A DNA stretch of 64,000 nucleotides, taken from NCBI GenBank assembly GCA_963210315.1, contig OY723239.1, forward strand, positions 1,707,501-1,771,500. Reading direction: 5' to 3'. A program made the position numbers and the translations under genes. Position 1 is the stretch's first letter. Every line of letters starts with the position of its first letter. This DNA comes from Rhynchopus euleeides (Eukaryota > Euglenozoa > Diplonemea > Diplonemida > Diplonemidae). Positions 21,202 to 32,639 of this stretch are shown here, piece after piece. The notes under the pieces were generated by a model. It saw only the letters and a program-made list of their open reading frames with translations, had not been told where the DNA came from and made no database searches.

Positions 21202-22598
21202 CAGGTGTGGCTCTATTTTGGGGGTATTTTGGCCAATTTTCGAAATCCTATTTTGGTTTTTTTGCACTTTTTTTGGGTGCTTTTTTGCACGATTTCTGTG
21301 CCTCAGACACAGATTTTGGTGTGATTTTTGCGCTATTTTGATTCACTCGGCCTGACCGATGCATACGATTCGAAAAAATGGCGAAAAAATCGCTATCAAC
21401 AACGGTGAACGAATGGAGGTAGATGGGGAAGTGGAAGGACACAGCACGCCCTCCCACTGCTCGCCATCTGTACACTACCTCTCTGTTCAAGGCGGTCAGT
21501 GTCACTTGATGGCGCTGCACACAAATCACTGCTACATCCCAGGGCGCCTTCCCTTGTGAGAATAGCGGAACTTCTGCGGTTGCAGTTTGGTGGTTGAGGC
21601 CGGCGGTGATATCACTTTGGTGACTGTGCTTCCCCCTGAGCTCGATCAGATCCAGGTCGACCTGGTGCTGCGTGGCTCCTGGTGTGTTATCTCTTTGCTT
21701 CCTCGCACACATACACGTGGTTCCGCGAATCGCCACGGATGCCCACCAAGTCGAACCCGAAACATGATCACGGGCCCACGACGACCCTTTCGAGATGTCA
21801 TGGCCGCAAGCCCGCAAACCCGATCGCATTCGCAAGGTGGTTCGTCTCTTAGAGATCAGTGCTCGGGCCCAGCCTCCCGCGAGGGTGCTGGAACCGACAT
21901 GCCGCAGCTCCGTACGCGCAAGGGCTTGGCTCCAAGACCAGGCACATGCCACAGGGGGGTGTGGGGGGCGGAGCCCCCCAGCCGCCGGAGGCCACGGTAG
22001 CGAACGTCTGTTGGCCTGGCTCCATAGTCGCATACGCTCAAGTACAACACAACTGACAGATAGCACATGTCGCATGGGGGGACGATAAATTGTCGCGCAA
22101 AGACACGCCACAGGGGGGTCTGGGGGGCGGAGCCCCCCAGCCGCCGGAGGCCACGGTAGTGAACATCTGTTGGTTTGAGCTCGAGAGCAAGCCTCTCACA
22201 CCACCGCCCTCCGACCCCCCTCTCCACCCCGCAGGTGCAACATTTTTTTGCACCCGGAAAATGTGTTCTTTTGACTGTTTGAGCACATCCAAGACCGGGA
22301 ACATAAAAGAATTCTGCCAATGCCAAGTAGGGTCACAATAAAACCCAAAGCAAAATGGTGCAAAAAAGTAGTGACCACCACCCCCATCCCCACCTCCGGG
22401 TGCAAAAAAATTTTTGGCCACGGAAAATGTGTTCTTTTGAATGTTTGAGCACCTCCAAGACCGGGAACATAAAAATTTTCTGCCAATACCAAGTAGGGTC
22501 ACAATAAAATCCAAAGGAAAAAAGTGCAAAAAAATAGTGCAAAAAAATATTTTTCCCCCAAATTCCTATTTTCATTCCGTGAAATAGATACACGCCTG
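21202..22598. mobile_element. hAT-like non-autonomous element, 1397 bp
   Basis: The ends are CAGGTGTGGCTC and (reverse complement) CAGGCGTGTATC. It is flanked by perfect 8-bp duplications CCTCGATT (21194-21201 and 22599-22606). The 8-bp duplication and the CAGG-start ends are hAT features. Inside are two copies of the dispersed GGGGGGCGGAGCCCCCC repeat (21955-22000 and 22110-22160) and a 168-bp tandem duplication (about 22225-22545). A 287-residue open frame on the minus strand (21248-22111) matches nothing I know and is not called a gene. Confidence 0.88.
22225..22545. repeat. 168-bp direct duplication inside the hAT-like element
   Basis: Two units, each with AAAATGTGTTCTTTTGA, GTTTGAGCAC, AAGACCGGGAACATAAAA and AAGTAGGGTCACAATAAAA, spaced 168 bp apart. 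Confidence 0.85.
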
Positions 22599-23252
22599 CC
22601 TCGATTTTGCCAGAATTTTTTTTTACCCCTCAATTTTTTTCGGCGCCCTTCGGGCGCCGAAACCTCAACCCGCTCGGTCAGTCATGCCCTGCCCCGCCCT
22701 TCTGGAACCTCCGCCCCAACGCGTACTTGCCATTGCCAAATTGCCCGAACGAGGTCTTCCTCTGCATTATTTTGTCCGTCTGGATGACCTGAATGTCATC
22801 AAATGAAGCCCGCAGCGGAAACTGAGAGGCCGGACTCCAAATATCCTCGCATACTTGAGGACATCATCGAGCAAGTCTTGCGGGGAAGTGTAAACCATAA
22901 ACAACCAAAGTGTACGTGACTGTTAGCAACTTCTTGACGGAACTGGCGAAGCATAGTCTTCAACGTCGTCCACTGCGCAACCAGAGCGTCCTCCTGTGCC
23001 TGCCTTTGACACAGTCGTGAACTCCAAAAGAGGACACAAATTTCGCTGTCGATGTATCGACCAGCTTGGCCTGCTGTGCGTTCGGGGCTTTGAGAAATAG
23101 TTGAAAAGAAATCTGACCTCCAGGGAAACTCGGACTTTTTTTTCCCCCAGCCAAAAATCCCGTGGCGAAAATATTTTTTTTCGCCAAGCTGATTTCCAGA
23201 AATATTTTTTTTGGGAGAAATTTTTTTTTTTCGCCACGGGGGATATCCACTG

Positions 23253-23336
23253 CTAGTCAACCTCCACGACCGGGTTGGAGAACCCGCATTTGGTTCGATC
23301 AACGTACCTCGGTACAGAACCAAATAGTTTTTCTCC
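23253..23336 (+). repeat. Right part of the interrupted 151-bp repeat
   Basis: Matches 36765-36848 and contains two strong hairpins: CGGGTT-GGAG-AACCCG, and ATTTGGTTC paired with GAACCAAAT around an inner GTAC-CTCG-GTAC stem. Confidence 0.85.
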
Positions 23337-23479
23337 ATGGACGGTTTTGGAGGCTAGCCACGTTCTCGTTACCCCCCAACTACCCCCCTTTCTTGTGATA
23401 CCTAAAGCACGGTCGACTCCTCCCTAGGTACAGATGGTATAAGTTGAATTCGGATGCACATCGCGCCCACTGTGGCGCA

Positions 23480-25420
23480 CGTTAACGCTAATGACTGTGT
23501 GATGAGCAACCGGCCCCATAAACAGGCGCCCGGCTCTGCCAATGACCGTGTAGTGTGCAACCGGCCCCATAAACAGGCGCCCGGCTCTGCTGGTCAACGT
23601 GAGATGAGCAACCGACCCCTTAACTGGCGCTCGGCTCTGCCAATGACCGTGTAGTGAGCAACCGACCCCTTAACCGGCGCTCGGCTCTGCTGGTCAGCGA
23701 GAGATGAGCAACCGACCCCTTAACTGGCGCTCGGCTCTGCCAATGACCGTGTAGTGAGCAACCGACCCCTTAACCGGCGCTCGGCTCTGCTGGTCAGCGT
23801 GAGATGAGCAACCGACCCCTTAACTGGCGCTCGGCTCTGCCAACGACCTTGTAGCGAGCAACCGACCCCTTAACCGGCGCTCGGCTCTGCTGGTCAGCGT
23901 GAGATGAGCAACCGACCCCCTTAACTGGCGCTCGGCTCTGCCAACGACCGTGTAGTGAGCAACCGACCCCTTAACCGGCGCTCGGCTCTGCTGGTCAGCG
24001 AGAGATGAGCAACCGACCCCTTAACTGGCGCTCGGCTCTGCCAACGACCTTGTAGCGAGCAACCGACCCCTTAACTGGCGCTCGGCTCTGCCAATGACCG
24101 TGTAGTGAGCAACCGACCCCTTAACCGGCGCTCGGCTCTGCTGGTCAGCGTGAGATGAGCAACCGACCCCCTTAACTGGCGCTCGGCTCTGCTGGTCAGC
24201 GAGAGATGAGCAACCGACCCCTTAACTGGCGCTCGGCTCTGCCAACGACCTTGTAGCGAGCAACCGACCCCTTAACTGGCGCTCGGCTCTGCCAATGACC
24301 GTGTAGTGAGCAACCGACCCCTTAACCGGCGCTCGGCTCTGCTGGTCAGCGAGAGATGAGCAACCGACCCCTTAACTGGCGCTCGGCTCTGCCAACGACC
24401 TTGTAGCGAGCAACCGACCCCTTAACTGGCGCTCGGCTCTGCCAACGACCGTGTAGCGAGCAACCGACCCCTTAACTGGCGCTCGGCTCTGCCAATGACC
24501 GTGTAGTGAGCAACCGACCCCTTAACCGGCGCTCGGCTCTGCTGGTCAGCGAGAGATGAGCAACCGACCCCTTAACTGGCGCTCGGCTCTGCCAACGACC
24601 GTGTAGTGAGCAACCGACCCCTTAACCGGCGCTCGGCTCTGCTGGTCAGCGTGAGATGAGCAACCGACCCCTTAACTGGCGCTCGGCTCTGCCAACGACC
24701 GTGTAGCGAGCAACCGACCCCTTAACTGGCGCTCGGCTCTGCCAATGACCGTGTAGTGAGCAACCGACCCCTTAACCGGCGCTCGGCTCTGCTGGTCAGC
24801 GAGAGATGAGCAACCGACCCCTTAACTGGCGCTCGGCTCTGCCAACGACCGTGTAGTGAGCAACCGACCCCTTAACCGGCGCTCGGCTCTGCTGGTCAGC
24901 GTGAGATGAGCAACCGACCCCTTAACTGGCGCTCGGCTCTGCCAACGACCGTGTAGCGAGCAACCGACCCCTTAACTGGCGCTCGGCTCTGCCAATGACC
25001 GTGTAGTGAGCAACCGACCCCTTAACCGGCGCTCGGCTCTGCTGGTCAGCGAGAGATGAGCAACCGACCCCTTAACTGGCGCTCGGCTCTGCCAACGACC
25101 GTGTAGTGAGCAACCGACCCCTTAACTGGCGCTCGGCTCTGCTGGTCAGCGTGAGATGAGCAACCGACCCCTTAACCGGCGCTCGGCTCTGCCAATGACC
25201 GTGTCGCGAGCAACCGACCCCTTAACTGGCGCTCAGCTCTGCTGGTCAGCGTGTGATGAGCAACCGTCCCCTTCGCTGGCGCCCGGCTCTACTAACGACC
25301 GTGTAGTGAGCGACCGGCCCCTTAACAGGCGCTCGGCTCTGCTGGTCAGCATGTAATGAGCAACCGGCCCCATAACAGGCGCCCGGCTCTGCTAGTCAAC
25401 AGGAGCAACTGGCCCCGGCA
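23480..25420. repeat. 50-bp satellite array, about 38 units
   Basis: The unit core is GAGCAACCGACCCCTTAAC then TGGCGCTCGGCTCTGC. It ends in one of two variants, CAACGACCGTGTAGT or TGGTCAGCGAGAGAT, which tend to alternate and so form a 100-bp higher-order unit. Both edges carry diverged units (CGGCCCCATAAACAGG), as is usual for satellite borders. Confidence 0.97.
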
Positions 25421-25639
25421 CGGCCTCACACCTCATAATTCCCGAGGCACGGAGGTGACGCCCTCCTGACGCGCAAATGCCCGAGGCAATGAGGAGACGC
25501 CCTCACATATCCTGTTCCCGACACAAGGAAGTGGTGCCTTCCCTCGAATACGGATCTCCGCGACAAGGAGTTGGATTTGAAGAGCCCGCTCGGCGTTCAG
25601 AGGCCCCCTTTGGTATGTGAACGCTCGACGACTGGAGGG
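25421..25639. repeat. Degenerate tandem repeat (ACGCCCTCC words)
   Basis: Recurring GAGGTGACGCCCTCC-type words at irregular spacing of about 40-50 bp. Similar words occur at 26050-26240 and 33820-34140, suggesting one old satellite now split by insertions. Confidence 0.5.
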
Positions 25640-25648
25640 GTCACCCCC

Positions 25649-26047
25649 AAGGTGACCAACGCTACTAGTCGGCCGACAGGCCGACAGCTGTCGGGTCAGT
25701 CGGTCGGCCCGATTTTTGCCTGTCGGTCGGTCGGTCGGCCTCTCGGGCCACCTCACAAACCGACATTTTTTCGGCCCAAACCGCCCAGAAACCCACGGAA
25801 TGGCGGTGCATCGGCTGCATCTCGCGATTTTTCACCGGCAGGTGGGTTTGGGTCGAATTCTGCCCACCCGAAAAAACCACCCCCAACTTTCTGAAAAATC
25901 TACATGTCTCGAAAAATTTTCCCCGTGGCAAAAAAAAAAAAAAGTGTCACCAAATCGGCAAAAAAAAATTTCGGATTTTTTTTTTGCTGTCGGCCGACCG
26001 ACCGACTGGCCGACCGACAGGCCGACAGCTGTAGGGTTGGTCACCTT
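25649..26047. mobile_element. 399-bp MITE with 9-bp target duplication
   Basis: The ends AAGGTGACCAAC and GTTGGTCACCTT are exact inverted repeats. The flanks are perfect GTCACCCCC duplications (25640-25648 and 26048-26056). Subterminal CGGCCGACAGGCCGACAGCTGT blocks occur near both ends. A 9-bp duplication suggests a Mutator-like MITE. Confidence 0.85.
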
Positions 26048-26056
26048 GTCACCCCC

Positions 26057-28433
26057 TCCTTCATGTGGGAACGCTCGGCATTCGTCAGCAACGCCCTCCT
26101 TGGGTATGGGAACGCTCAGCGTCTGGAGGAGACACTCTCCTGTGTGTGACTACTCGGTATTCGGAGATGACACTTTCCTTTGCATGTAGGCGTCCAACAT
26201 TCGAAGACGGGAGACCCTTTCATGGCAGCATTGGAGGCAGGAAGTGTCATCGCCTCGTGCCCATGTGGTCGGCAGATGTAGATGGCAACCCTCAGGCAGT
26301 GTGGGTGACCGCACGGCTCTCGGGGGCTCACCACGCAGGAGTATAAAGGAAACCCCCCCCCCCCCCCCCGGTCGTGCACGCGCCAAGGGGACGATGAGGC
26401 CGCGCCCGCCCCCGCCTATGTCCCAAGTACGCCTGACATGGACAGATCATTGAGTGCTATCATAATGGGACACCGAGTACACACCTCCGTACGGATGTAC
26501 GCGATCTGGAGTCTCCTGAGCAAGAGCCATAAACAACGGCTGTGCCCCGAGTCTTCAGGTGAGAAGCTGTTAGCAAATGTTACCACCTGTCACAATCGTC
26601 GGATACCCAGGGGTACCGCCTACCTGGCGTATGCGTGCCCGTAAACCGGTTCAGACGCGCTCCCCTCTTGGTATACACGACAGGTCAGAGAGAAGATACC
26701 CTCATTGTACTCGGACGCCCGGGGTATGGAGATGCCAGCGCAGTCGGCTATCTGACAGAGCAGCCAGGCAGGTGTGTTATTGGCCCCGACGTCGAATGGA
26801 GCCATGGCAGGCACACAGCGAAGGACGCGTCCGGCTCTCCACTCACAGCATCCGTACCCGCGGGTCCACCTGTCGCTACCGGCTGCGTCCACTCAACACG
26901 CCTTACCCCGGCCCACATGAGTATGCCTGACATGTACACCCTGGAGAGCTACGCCGATCTCGCTGTCGATGGCAGGTGCTGTGTCGCAGAGCGACCTACC
27001 CAACCCCTCCGCCACCTGCTGGAGGCGTCTGGGGAATCACACCTCAAGCTCATCATCCGATACGGCTAGCCTACTCCCTGGATACCCCCTGCTGCGCCCC
27101 CTACAACTCCACTTCGACTCCCCCACTACCTCTGATGTTCCTAGCAGTACCGCTGATGTCTCTTCGACACCCACGTATAGAAACCCGAACCACCGCGCCC
27201 TCTCAGCCTGTCACATGGATGAATCTTTCCCCCGATCGGCTCGGTCAGTATGCCCGTCACACCCTGCAAGTGAGATAGGAGCCTTTAGCAAGCTCTCGTC
27301 ACAAGCGCCCATCAGCTGACCAGTAATAGGGCTGTGCCAAGACGTCATGAGCCTGTGGCTTCAGACACGTGCTGACCTAGACTATCCCCGGGTTGAGACA
27401 GTAGCGATCACGGGCAGGCGCTCAGTGAAGTCTGCGCCGCTTGACGAAGATCCACGCCGTGTCCCTCCCGTGGCTGCATCTCTGGGGACCGAAAAGGAAT
27501 CATCATGCCAGGGTAAATCCGGGCATCACCGGCGCGCTGTTCCCGGCAGCGACCTCTCTGCTCTTAACGACACTTCAATTGCTGCCAAAGGCATCTACGA
27601 CTCCCGCCGATGCACCTCCGATATGGTGATTGAACGCCGCAAGGGATACGGGATGCCACATCATGCGTGTACTAAGGAATGACAGGTCAAACGCAACAGA
27701 CGCCTCGCAACCCCAAAGACGCTGAGGTGCTGACATGTAGGGAGGAAAACTCATCCCTACAGGAGAACGCCTTCGACCCCCTCTCGATCGCCGCTTATCC
27801 GCCGATCTCGCAGATGCGTGGCCATCCGCGGTGGCGCCGACCTCTCACGACGTCTTCATCCGCAGGGATTGCCCCCTCCCTTTGTGGTCCCTCGGCTGCG
27901 GCCGGATGCTCAACTGTGCCCCCATCCACGCCGACCCCAGGGTTCGCACAAGGCCGCTCTGCGGTGGCGCGTGACCTGTCATGGCGTCAGTAACCTCCCG
28001 TTGTATCTGACCCCTTAGACGAGGACCGTAAACCCCGAGATAGAAACCCTTCGCGGCCAGGCGAACGAGGATGTCGAACAACCCCAGGCCTCACAGGGAA
28101 GTTGCACGAAGCGTCTCCGCCACGAAAGATACCCGCAACGTATGGACGTGCAGAGCACCGCGCGCAGGCTGCGGAGATCCAACGAGAGGCGATTCTCTGG
28201 GACGGCAGGGCCGTCGAAGAGACAGGGTGGCGATGCTCGCCTCGATGCCCAGCTGAGCGTGAGGTTCACTCCGACGCACTTGAATGTGCACCCTCACACC
28301 TGAAGAAGGACGGGGAGTTGGTACTGGCAGAAGATTCGTGATGCCGCATATCAAGCTGCTGGGATGCGCCTTGGAGTACGCCGATGACGGATAACGGTAG
28401 TCTGATCAAACGTTCCTGCTCGACACACAAGAC
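26057..28433. other. Degenerate spacer without recognisable genes
   Basis: The part 26057-26240 continues the old ACGCCCTCC-type repeat and a C run lies near 26350. The rest shows short open frames on both strands with no protein I recognise. It ends in AAGAC (28429-28433), the target site of the next element. Confidence 0.5.
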
Positions 28434-28982
28434 GTAGCAGGTGCGTAGCAAACAGAAACGTGTGTCTCCAAAATTATTTTTTTAAAAATCGCATTGTCTT
28501 CACCAGCCCATACCCCAGGTGGTCCCAAATGGGTCCGGAACCATCCTCTTCAATCCTCTTCATCAACTAAATGCTCGATCTTTGCTGAGAAATACAAAAA
28601 AACCGGTTTTTCACCTGTTTCGGCGTTTTTGTGAGGAAACAATCGCGAATATCATTTTGCACCACCGGCTGCTGCTCCAATAGGCCCGTAGGAACCCTGG
28701 GACAGCTGGTAGGCAATCTGGGGGTCTCCCACAGTCCTCTTCACCCCCAAAACACCCCCAGGAGGGTGTTTTGGGTGTTTTTCACCTGAAGAGGATACGC
28801 CCCAATCCTCTTCACCCGAAAAACTGCCGAAAAACTGCGACCCCATGGGCTGTGGGCGACAGCATGATCCCCGTGGAAAAATGTGTCCCGCGGACCTCCT
28901 CTTCACCCAAGGACCCTCAGAAGGGTCAGTTTCAGGGTGTTCCAATCATTTTTGGTGTGAAGAGGATTGGGAAATATCCTCT

Positions 28983-29160
28983 TCCTGGGAACAGGTGGTG
29001 CAGCAATACGAATTGGTAGCGAATAGGTCCGAATAGGTCTGGGACATGCCGAATTGGTAGTGAATAGGTCCGAATAGGTCTGTAACAGGCCGAATTGGTC
29101 CGAATTGGTAGCGAATAGGTCCGAATAGGTCTGGGACATGCCGAATTGGTCCGAATGGGG
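28983..29160. repeat. Short array of the 51-bp repeat
   Basis: About three units built from GAATTGGTAG, CGAATAGGTC and GGGACATGCC words, the same family as the long array at 31551-32350. Confidence 0.9.
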
Positions 29161-29224
29161 GTCTTCGCTCCATCCGCCAAAAAAAACCAAAAAAAACCGG
29201 AAAAAACCCGTGAAAAAGTCGGAA

Positions 29225-30200
29225 AAAAAGAGTGTGGGGAGTTGGGTCCAGTTTAGCAAAGTGAGCTTATTTTTCGAAAATTGAAAAATTGGGGACACCA
29301 AAAGTCCCCAGAAAAATCTTCGACTTGGCCCGCAGAGTGATTTTTTTTTGGTGAAAAACGATTTCAACAGTTGTCCAACAGTTGCTGTACAAGACGGCAC
29401 ACCGTTCTCTGCGCATGGGCTGCTGCACGTGAATCATTTGGATGTCCGAGGGGCTATCGGAACGAGGAGGGCCACGAGCCTGAACTACCCGCCAGCAGTG
29501 ATCCCGTGCCAGGGCTGGCAGGGGGCCGCGGCCCCACCTCCCTTTTTCTGTAATTGTTTGGGAGGGTGGGCCGCCAGGGGTGGCATGGCCCTACCCTCGG
29601 CCCTACCTCCCGGGTCAGATTTTGGGGCTTTTGGGTTCGGCCTTGTGGCCGAGTTTTCATGCGCCGCAGCGTATGAAAACCCAACGGCATGCTGGGGGCT
29701 TGATGGTGTTCATCGAAGCGCACCTCATCATGCCCCAAGCGAAGGACCATCCCCGCCTGGAATGTGCAACAGCACCAACCGGTGTGGGGACTAGCCTTCG
29801 AAGACTTTCAGGATGTTCACTACCGTGGCCTCCGGCGGCTGGGGGGCTGGATTCCTGATTTTTGATCCAGCAGGACGACCAAAGGCAGGAACATCCGGTG
29901 CCTCTCGAATTGGGTGAATGTGTGGCCGTGCATTCGATCCTGTTTGCATCATACCACGGGAAGTCGGGGCGGGGTTGGGCTGCACTTTTGTTCTCGCGAG
30001 CTCGGCCACCCTGTGCCCGACTTCTTTTATGGTTTGCCCGACCCCCAGCGAGATCACTGGCAGCCAGACCTTGTTCAACATAAACAGCAGACAAGAGAGC
30101 AGAATGGAGTGTGGGGCAGCTGCCGTGCTCCCACACATAAACATCGCAGCTCTCGCGCTGCCTGCACGAAAGGGACGGGTAACCTGCAGGTCACCCACAG
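29225..30200. repeat. Dispersed repeat also found at 54690-55230
   Basis: The part 29231-29357 is nearly identical to 54699-54826 (GTGTGGGGAGTTGGGTCC to GTGATTTTTTTTTGGTG). Weaker matches continue to the CGGGTAACCTGCAGGTC-type word at 30177 and 55210. No gene is visible. An inverted copy of the CCGCCGGAGGCCACGGTAG repeat lies at 29812-29850. Confidence 0.7.
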
Positions 30201-30280
30201 CAGCCTACTGCCTACGTTCTATACAAGATCAGCGCCGACCACACGAAAGGCTGTTCGACCTGCGGCGCAACAACAAGCAG

Positions 30281-31550
30281 ATTGACCCGGAGCGAAGCCC
30301 CCCATTTTCCTAAGGTGAAAAACCCCAGGGTGACCCAAATTGACCCAAGTTGACCCAAATTGACCCGGAGCGAAGACCCCCATGTTCGTTCCCATAGGAA
30401 AAAATTTGGGGTTTTTTGGCCTATTTTTGGCCATTTTCCGCTGCATTTGTTTGATTTTGGGTCGGGAAAGGTATGGCCAGGAAGTGGGAAAAATTGAGGA
30501 AAAAGTCGGAAATTTTCAGGTTTGCCCATATAAACCATGGGTCACAGATTCCGATTTTTGGGTCAGACTCCAAGTTTGACACAAGGGAAAATAGGCAAAA
30601 ATTTTCACCTATTTTTGGTCACCTAAGGGGGGGGGGCTTCGCTCCGGGTCACTGACCCAAGCTGACCCAGATTGACCCGGAGCGAAGCCCCCCATTTTCC
30701 TAAGGTGAAAAACCCCAGGGTGACCCAAATTGACCCAAGTTGACCCAAATTGACCCGGAGCGAAGACCCCCATGTTCGTTCCCATAGGAAAAAATTTGGG
30801 GTTTTTTGGCCTATTTTTGGCCATTTTCCGCTGCATTTGTTTGATTTTGGGTCGGGAAAGGTATGGCCAGGAAGTGGGAAAAATTGAGGAAAAAGTCGGA
30901 AATTTTCAGGTTTGCCCATATAAACCATGGGTCACAGATTCCGATTTTTGGGTCAGACTCCAAGTTTGACACAAGGGAAAATAGGCAAAAATTTTCACCT
31001 ATTTTTGGTCACCTAAGGGGGGGGGGCTTCGCTCCGGGTCACTGACCCAAGCTGACCCAGATTGACCCGGAGCGAAGCCCCCCATTTTCCTAAGGTGAAA
31101 AACCCCAGGGTGACCCAAATTGACCCAAGTTGACCCAAATTGACCCGGAGCGAAGACCCCCATGTTCGTTCCCATAGGAAAAAATTTGGGGTTTTTTGGC
31201 CTATTTTTGGCCATTTTCCGCTGCATTTGTTTGATTTTGGGTCGGGAAAGGTATGGCCAGGAAGTGGGAAAAATTGAGGAAAAAGTCGGAAATTTTCAGG
31301 TTTGCCCATATAAACCATGGGTCACAGATTCCGATTTTTGGGTCAGACTCCAAGTTTGACACAAGGGAAAATAGGCAAAAATTTTCACCTATTTTTGGTC
31401 ACCTAAGGGGGGGGGGCTTCGCTCCGGGTCACTGACCCAAGCTGACCCAGATTGACCCGGAGCGAAGCCCCCCATTTTCCTAAGGTGAAAAACCCCAGGG
31501 TGACCCAAATTGACCCAAGTTGACCCAAATTGACCCGGAGCGAAGACCCC
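30281..31550. repeat. 390-bp tandem repeat, three full units plus a part
   Basis: Units start ATTGACCCGGAGCGAAGCCC at 30281, 30671, 31061 and 31451 (partial). The copies look identical by eye. Smaller TGACCCAAAT repeats lie inside each unit. Open frames of 65-101 residues recur once per unit and are not supported as genes. Confidence 0.97.
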
Positions 31551-32350
31551 CAATTGGTAGTGAATAGGTCCGAATAGGTCTGGGACATGCCGAATTGGTC
31601 CGAATTGGTAGCGAATAGGCCCGAATAGGTCTGTAACAGGCCGAATTGGTCCGAATTGGTAGCGAATAGGTCCGAATACGTCTGTGACATGCCGAATTGG
31701 TCCGAATTGGTAGTGAATAGGTCCGAATAGGTCTGTAACAGGCCGAATTGGTCCGAATTGGTAGCGAATAGGTCCGAATACGTCTGTGACATGCCGAATT
31801 GGTCCGAATTGGTAGTGAATAGGTCCGAATAGGTCTGTAACAGGCCGAATTGGTCCGAATTGGTAGCGAATAGGTCCGAATAGGTCTGTGACATGCCGAA
31901 TTGGTCCGAATTGGTAGTGAATAGGTCCGAATAGGTCTGGGACACGCCGAATTGGTCCGAATTGGTAGTGAATATGTCCGAATAGGTCTGTAACAGGCCG
32001 AATTGGTCCGAATTGGTAGCGAATAGGTCCGAATAGGTCTGGGACATGCCGAATTGGTCCGAATTGGTAGTGAATAGGTCCGAATAGGTCTGCAACATGC
32101 CGAATTGGTCCGAATTGGTAGCGAATAGGTCCGAATAGGTCTGTGACATGCCGAATTGGTCCGAATTGGTAGTGAATAGGTCCGAATAGGTCTGGGACAC
32201 GCCGAATTGGTCCGAATTGGTAGTGAATAGGTCTGAATAGGTCTGTGACATGTCGAATTGGTTCGAATTGGTAGCGAATAGGTCCGAATAGGTCTGCAAC
32301 AGGCCGAATTGGTCCGAATTGGTTGCGAATAGGTCCGAATAGGTCTGTAG
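31551..32350. repeat. 51-bp tandem array, about 16 units
   Basis: The unit is GAATTGGTAG CGAATAGGTC then CGAATAGGTC TGTGACATGC plus CGAATTGGTCC. As 51 is a multiple of three, frames stay open for about 300 residues on the minus strand; these are artefacts. Confidence 0.97.
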
Positions 32351-32415
32351 AATAGGCTGATCGGTGACGATCGGTTACATGCCAAGGCTGATCGGGTTAC
32401 AATCGGTTACATGCA
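32350..32415. repeat. Diverged 31-bp units inside the non-autonomous element
   Basis: Contains CGGTTACATGCCAAG and ACAATCGGTTACATGC, the words of the 7498-8960 array. This ties the two elements together. Confidence 0.8.
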
Positions 32416-32608
32416 AAGCCCAAAGTTAGAGGGCGGACCGTCAGGCTGGGGTCGATGCAACAAAAATTCTATTGTCCTCAGAAGGGCCACTAGACCCCAA
32501 AATCGGTCCCATATGGGTCCTGGGGGGGTCTGAGACCCTGTCGCACCCTGTCGTACCCTTGCCAAATGCGTTTAAACACGTTTTTTCGTGTTTTGGGACG
32601 ACAACGTC

Positions 32609-32639
32609 GGGGCGCGGGCGGCTTCGCCGCCCGCGCCCC
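32609..32639. other. Perfect GC hairpin, 14-bp stem
   Basis: GGGGCGCGGGCGGC, loop TTC, then the exact complement. It lies in a stretch without genes. Confidence 0.85.

Larger units (their letters stand above)
21137..23252 (+). mobile_element. Mutator-like element with nested hAT-like insertion
   Basis: The same family as 17908-18617 but on the other strand. Flanked by perfect CTAGTCAAC (21128-21136 and 23253-23261). Its own sequence is 21137-21201 plus 22607-23252. The middle is a later hAT-like insertion. No intact gene; non-autonomous. Confidence 0.88.

Noticed and set aside
21248-22111. Minus-strand frame of 287 residues in the hAT-like element
   Set aside because: No similarity to a transposase or any family I know; it covers two copies of a dispersed non-coding repeat.
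23480-25420. Regular repeats resembling a CRISPR array
   Set aside because: The whole 50-bp unit is repeated with no unique spacers, and the context is eukaryotic. It is a satellite.
26438-28354. Several overlapping frames of about 60-145 residues
   Set aside because: No domain, no conserved start, frames on both strands, and diverged-satellite context.
31403-32385. Two overlapping minus-strand frames of about 300 residues with QTYSDLFATNSDQFG-type repeats
   Set aside because: The 51-bp tandem unit is a multiple of three and stop-free, so the frames are by-products.
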